9,275 nucleotides of DNA from an uncultured Planctomycetaceae bacterium (GTDB taxonomy: Bacteria > Planctomycetota > Planctomycetia > Pirellulales > Pirellulaceae): positions 1 through 9,275 of the forward strand of contig CALBSZ010000701.1 in NCBI GenBank assembly GCA_937967665.1, written 5' to 3'. Made by a program: the position numbers and the translations under genes. The notes beneath the pieces were generated by a model. It was given only the letters and a program-made list of their open reading frames with translations. It did no database searches and was not told where the DNA came from. Positions 6,983 through 9,275 of this stretch are shown piece after piece; within the stretch, counting starts at the first letter, position 1; the number at the start of each line of letters is the position of its first letter.

Positions 6983-7916
6983 GGCAATCAGAACACCTTT
7001 CGTTGTCATCGAGGCAGCCCTGGCAAAGCTCAGCATCGCAACGCGAGCACTGCTTCATGCAGCCGCTGCAATGGTTCTCATCGCAGCCTTCGCAGCGTGT
7101 CGTGCATTCGTTGCAGAAGATGCCGTCGCAGCCAGGGCAGTTGTAGTAACATTCGCCGCACACCGTCGTCTCACACTTTTCGCACGTCCACCGCTGGTCG
7201 TCGCAGACGGTACTGCCGCAGTCGGCACATTCCACGCCGTGCCAATCCGATAGTGAAACGAAGGGGCTACCGGAGTTGTACGTCCGTAGCAAGTTGGCGA
7301 CGATCATAAAGAAATCGAGCAAGCGGCCTTGTTCCAGCGCTTTGCGGATCGACTGATGCCCATCGCCTTCACAAACCCCTTCGTCTTGCACGTGGGGATG
7401 CGTAACGCTCTCATTCGCTGCAGCGGGATTGGGATCAACCGCGATCACGCGATAGTTATACGGATGGCCTTCCAGCAAGTCCGTCCAATCCAGACGAATC
7501 TCAAATGGACCCAAGTAAACGCCATCTAGCTCAATGGCCTCCGTCGTGACCGACAACGTGTGCTCTCTTCGATGGAAGGCGACATCTTCGAACTCATCGT
7601 GCAGAGCGACCAGGTCAGCAAAGATGTCGCCCACCGAGGCTTTGCGGTCTTCGTCGCCTGATGGTCGAAGCTTGTGGTCAAGTTCCGCTACCTCATTGCG
7701 AAGTCGCTCGACTGCCAAACGCAGGTCGTGGTTCAGCCGATCGGCCGCCAGGTTCCAGCCGCGCTGGGAAGCTTTCCGCAGCTTGCGATTTATCGTTTCG
7801 CATTGTTGCCACGCTGCCGCTGGCAGCGAGAAGCATTTGTCATTTGTAATTTCCGAGTGAAGCCGCTCGTGGATCGTGATCGCCATCCGCATGAACAGCC
7901 GTTGTTGGCGCGTCAT
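6870..7916 (-). CDS. Predicted E2-like protein fused to a RING/treble-clef-like zinc region
   Basis: The protein has 348 residues; ATG 7916 lies 9 nt after GGAG. Residues 1-95 are helical and Arg-rich, likely a coiled coil. Residues about 105-225 look like an E2 (UBC/RWD) fold: strands LSVTTEAIEL, GVYLGPFEIRLDW and YNYRVIAVDP, then H173-P-H-V-Q-D-E-G-V-C182, which mimics the H-P-N to catalytic Cys spacing of ubiquitin-conjugating enzymes (9 residues here, 10 in UBE2D-type E2s). A helix, LLDFFMIVANLL, follows. Residues 230-311 carry 21 cysteines in C-x2-C and C-x4-C spacing, with a 15-residue period at C245, C260, C275 and C290, so the region should bind several zinc ions like RING or related treble clefs. 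The acidic tail (315-348) is low in complexity and overlaps the JAB gene. A ubiquitin-like gene upstream and a JAB gene downstream support a role in protein conjugation. The E2 assignment rests on motif reading and is less sure than the zinc region; direct evidence of activity is absent. Confidence 0.72.
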   Translation of the reverse strand: MTRQQRLFMRMAITIHERLHSEITNDKCFSLPAAAWQQCETINRKLRKASQRGWNLAADRLNHDLRLAVERLRNEVAELDHKLRPSGDEDRKASVGDIFADLVALHDEFEDVAFHRREHTLSVTTEAIELDGVYLGPFEIRLDWTDLLEGHPYNYRVIAVDPNPAAANESVTHPHVQDEGVCEGDGHQSIRKALEQGRLLDFFMIVANLLRTYNSGSPFVSLSDWHGVECADCGSTVCDDQRWTCEKCETTVCGECYYNCPGCDGIFCNECTTRCEGCDENHCSGCMKQCSRCDAELCQGCLDDNERCSDCHDQELEEETESDGSGHRRDDADAPIQPNRVGQVAVPA

Positions 7917-7947
7917 GGTTCGTCACTCCAAAGTGAACACCGCCCGC

Positions 7948-7979
7948 CACGCCACCGAGCGCTTAGACCCGGTGGCGTG
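7948..7979 (-). other. Strong intergenic hairpin between the Ubl and E2-like genes
   Basis: A perfect 10-bp inverted repeat (CACGCCACCG at 7948-7957, CGGTGGCGTG at 7970-7979) with a 12-nt loop sits in the 77-nt gap between the stop of the Ubl gene and the start of the E2-like gene. In the direction of transcription no U-run follows, so it is not a standard intrinsic terminator. It may stabilise the mRNA or lower expression of the downstream genes relative to the Ubl. Confidence 0.5.
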
Positions 7980-7993
7980 CGGAAGGTATGTGG

Positions 7994-8218
7994 TTACGAG
8001 TTCGCGCCCTCGATTTTCGTTGGCGTGATGGAGATGCGGTCCCCTTCACGCAACACCTGATCCGCCGGGCAGGGCTGACGATTGACACGGATCAGGTAGT
8101 GACTCGGCTTGGTAGCGCCGATTTGTCGCTCGAACAGTTGAGCGACCGTCGTGCCATCGGCGACGTCCACGTAATCGGCGAAGCCGCCGCCGTCGTTGTT
8201 GATCACCAGAATCTTCAT
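7994..8218 (-). CDS. ThiS/MoaD-like ubiquitin-like (beta-grasp) protein
   Basis: This 74-residue protein starts at ATG 8218 behind AAAGGA. The pattern fits the beta-grasp fold of ThiS and MoaD: an opening strand MKILVINN with a GGG turn, strand YVDVADGTTV, helix AQLFERQI, strand YLIRVNRQP, and the hallmark L-R-E-G-D-R-I-S-I-T-P near the C-terminus. ThiS, MoaD and ubiquitin end in Gly-Gly for adenylation by an E1. This one ends K-I-E-G-A-N-S: only one Gly, with three residues after it. It would therefore need trimming after that Gly, or it does not use the usual chemistry. Genes nearby suggest it is the modifier for the E2-like protein, and the broken JAB would be the natural trimming enzyme. 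A sulphur-carrier role is the alternative, but no thiamine or molybdopterin gene is in sight. Confidence 0.8.
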   Translation of the reverse strand: MKILVINNDGGGFADYVDVADGTTVAQLFERQIGATKPSHYLIRVNRQPCPADQVLREGDRISITPTKIEGANS

Positions 8219-8400
8219 ATTGGTCCTTTCGCGAGTTGTGTAGATGTGAGATCGATATCGTTGGCATCAAGTCGGTTGCCGCACCGGACGTCGTCGCATT
8301 CGACGGCGCGATGCGTTCTTGACTTCGCGCCGCCCTCGCCGTTGGCCACCACGCAACTGGTTTTGCTTGCTCGAATCACCGTTGCGCAGTGCGGAGTCAT
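8215..8400 (-). CDS. Possible small Cys-containing protein, start uncertain
   Basis: This open frame of 61 codons ends in an ATGA overlap with the start of the Ubl gene, a layout typical of translational coupling. Third positions are mostly G or C through the middle, as in the neighbouring genes, and four cysteines (5, 16, 34, 40) could bind metal. Against it, ATG 8400 has no ribosome site. A second frame on the same strand (ATG 8455 to stop 8267) begins with a protein-like MNRPSLEQKRQL stretch but turns into an Arg-rich shadow. A frameshift joining the two is possible. I do not recognise either product. Confidence 0.35.
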   Translation of the reverse strand: MTPHCATVIRASKTSCVVANGEGGAKSRTHRAVECDDVRCGNRLDANDIDLTSTQLAKGPI

Positions 8401-8435
8401 CAGTCATGGCGGCAACGCGAAGTTGACGCTTTTGC

Positions 8436-8651
8436 TCAAGCGACGGCCGGTTCATAGCGCGGCCTCCGCGTTCCTGCTTCGTGACGCTGCGCCTCCAATT
8501 CGTCCCAATCGATGACGTAGGGGCCGTGTTCGTCGGCCTCGGGATCGAGACCGTCGCTCGGTTCGGCGAGCAGAAACCCGAGACGTTTGATGGTGGAAAC
8601 GGTTTCGCCCGTGGCGCGGGCGACGGCGCGGTCAAGGTCGGCCTGTTTCAT
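8436..8651 (-). CDS. Small conserved-looking protein of unknown function, 71 aa
   Basis: The start ATG 8651 has a good ribosome site (AGGAG, 9 nt away). The product is soluble: a charged N-terminal helix (KQADLDRAVARATG), then TVSTIKRLGFLL, which reads like a short helix-turn-helix-sized unit, followed by an acidic linker and the PYVIDWDEL segment. It ends in a basic tail. The pattern resembles small proteins I associate with planctomycete Ubl/JAB neighbourhoods, but I cannot name the family. Its position between the 82-aa gene and the Ubl gene, on the same strand, puts it in the array. Confidence 0.72.
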   Translation of the reverse strand: MKQADLDRAVARATGETVSTIKRLGFLLAEPSDGLDPEADEHGPYVIDWDELEAQRHEAGTRRPRYEPAVA

Positions 8652-8681
8652 GGAAAGCACTCCTGTTGGGATGGGGAAACG

Positions 8682-8727
8682 AAAAAAGCCCCGGCCACAC
8701 AGGTACAGTTGCCTGCGTGGCCGGGGC
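8682..8727 (-). terminator. Rho-independent terminator inside the gene array
   Basis: On the minus strand an 11-bp perfect GC-rich stem (GCCCCGGCCAC / GTGGCCGGGGC) closes a mismatch and a further 4-bp stem (CAGG/CCTG) with an 8-nt loop, and is followed directly by six T. It lies after the stop of the 82-aa gene (8759) and only about 30 nt before the ATG of the 71-aa gene, leaving no room for a promoter downstream. It should therefore act as a partial terminator or attenuator for the genes from 8651 leftward, unless a promoter overlaps it. Confidence 0.85.
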
Positions 8728-8758
8728 AAAAAGGTATACGTGTTGTCGTTGACGGCGG

Positions 8759-9007
8759 TCAGTCGAGCGGTGGCAGCAGCCAGTGCTTGTGCAACCACTC
8801 GGATTCCGCGTTGAGGGCGTCGCTTCGACGAGCAAACGGGCCAAGCCGTGGCCCGCCTACGGGTGCCAGATCCGCGAACCAATGACCGTCTTCATCGGGC
8901 TCAACGTGTGAACCACGAGAAATGGAAATTTGCCCGATTGGGGTGAGGTCGATGGTTTCGGCGTAGACGCAGCGGATCGTGCCGCCGGGGGAGATCAGAA
9001 GTTGCAT
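8759..9007 (-). CDS. Small conserved-looking protein of unknown function, 82 aa
   Basis: ATG 9007 follows a TGAGGA ribosome site that overlaps the stop codon of the upstream gene, so the two are translationally close. The protein opens with strand-like MQLLISPGGTIRCVY and has an ISISRGSHVEPDEDG turn. The middle W-x-A-D-L-A-P-V-G-G-P-x-L-G-P-F motif is followed by RRSDALNAESEWL and HKHW, a helix-like end. It is small and soluble with no signal peptide. The motif pattern resembles proteins I have seen near planctomycete Ubl genes, but this is recollection, not a search, and I know no function. Confidence 0.78.
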   Translation of the reverse strand: MQLLISPGGTIRCVYAETIDLTPIGQISISRGSHVEPDEDGHWFADLAPVGGPRLGPFARRSDALNAESEWLHKHWLLPPLD

Positions 9008-9017
9008 AGCCGCGTCC

Positions 9018-9275
9018 TCACTTGGGCGAACGGATGATCCGTCGCCGTGGTCGGTCAACAAGAAGTCCGTCCAGCACCGATTGGACGCCGGAAAGCTGCG
9101 TGGCAACCTGCTGGCGCAGGCCCCCGTTGTCGCGCAGTTCCTGTGGCTGGACACCATCGACGACCTGACGGCACTGAGAAACAAGCGAGTCGAGCTGATC
9201 GTTGGATCGCACATTCAGTACGCGGAAACGATCGAAAAACTCACGCAAGTTTCCCACGGCCGTGTCGCGGAAGAT
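9018..9275 (-). CDS. C-terminal part of an unknown protein, cut by the window edge
   Basis: The frame is open from the right edge to TGA 9018. A GTG at 9257 could start a 79-aa protein, but the frame continues upstream to the edge (86 codons visible) and I see no ribosome site, so this is probably the tail of a longer gene. The sequence is helical with alternating charges: LREFFDRFRVLNV, then DQLDSLVSQCRQVVDG, QELRDNGGLRQQVATQL, and a basic end DRPRRRIIR. This resembles a helical-bundle or adaptor domain rather than an enzyme. It ends 10 nt before the start of the 82-aa gene, so the two share a transcript. Confidence 0.6.
   Translation of the reverse strand: MFRDTAVGNLREFFDRFRVLNVRSNDQLDSLVSQCRQVVDGVQPQELRDNGGLRQQVATQLSGVQSVLDGLLVDRPRRRIIRSPK

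Noticed and set aside
6767..7309. Plus-strand frames of 180 and 121 codons opposite the zinc-rich gene
   Set aside because: They are Arg/Ser- or Ala-rich shadows of the minus-strand gene, whose regular cysteine pattern shows the true frame.
7948..7979. Intrinsic terminator between the Ubl and E2-like genes
   Set aside because: The stem is strong but no U-run follows in the direction of transcription, so I list it only as a hairpin.
8481..8885. A 134-codon plus-strand frame across the terminator region
   Set aside because: It runs through the terminator hairpin and opposite two genes with good ribosome sites; nothing in it looks like a known domain.

Overview
The window looks like a Planctomycetes chromosome or a planctomycete metagenomic contig. 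Three things point there: a large secreted protein with DUF1549/DUF1553 and planctomycete cytochrome-type haem motifs, a Tat-exported DUF1501 partner, and intergenic TAGC-type heptamer repeats. The window is high in GC and falls into two unrelated halves that meet near position 6700.

Left half (22-6693): a divergent cluster. On the minus strand is a secreted thioredoxin-fold-like protein (22-1299). On the plus strand are the DUF1549/DUF1553 protein (1443-3998), the DUF1501 protein (4117-5439) and a second member of the first family (5599-6693). Both thioredoxin-like genes are cut by an in-frame TGA (1039-1041 minus; 5824-5826 plus) at the same aligned place, just after a G-x-P-x-G motif. Both open frames then continue, in the same frame, into homologous sequence. 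Immediately after each TGA lies a perfect 6-bp hairpin with a 5-nt loop, CGUGC in one and CGUGU in the other, 18 and 20 nt from the TGA. This matches the published bacterial SECIS pattern. I read the two genes as full-length selenoproteins of one family, with Sec at residue 87 of 425 and at residue 76 of 364. This is the strongest finding. The DUF1501 gene is flanked by two inverted copies of a repeat element made of heptamers around a shared 29-bp core.

Right half (about 6728-9275): a compact leftward array of genes that resembles a prokaryotic ubiquitin-like system. In order of transcription it holds the end of an unknown protein (9275-9018), an 82-aa and a 71-aa unknown protein separated by a strong terminator hairpin, a possible 61-aa Cys-containing peptide, a 74-aa ThiS/MoaD-like beta-grasp protein, a 348-aa protein that appears to join an E2-like domain (H-P-H then Cys182) to a RING/treble-clef-like cysteine array, and a JAB/MPN metalloprotease. 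The JAB gene is broken: it keeps the N-terminal Glu motif but stops matching before the H-x-H-P zinc motif, exactly where the left-half cluster begins. No E1/ThiF gene lies in the window.

The two halves appear to be independent units. The join is either an old insertion, deletion or rearrangement at the 3' end of the second selenoprotein gene, or an assembly chimera. Family names here come from motif reading; no database search was possible.
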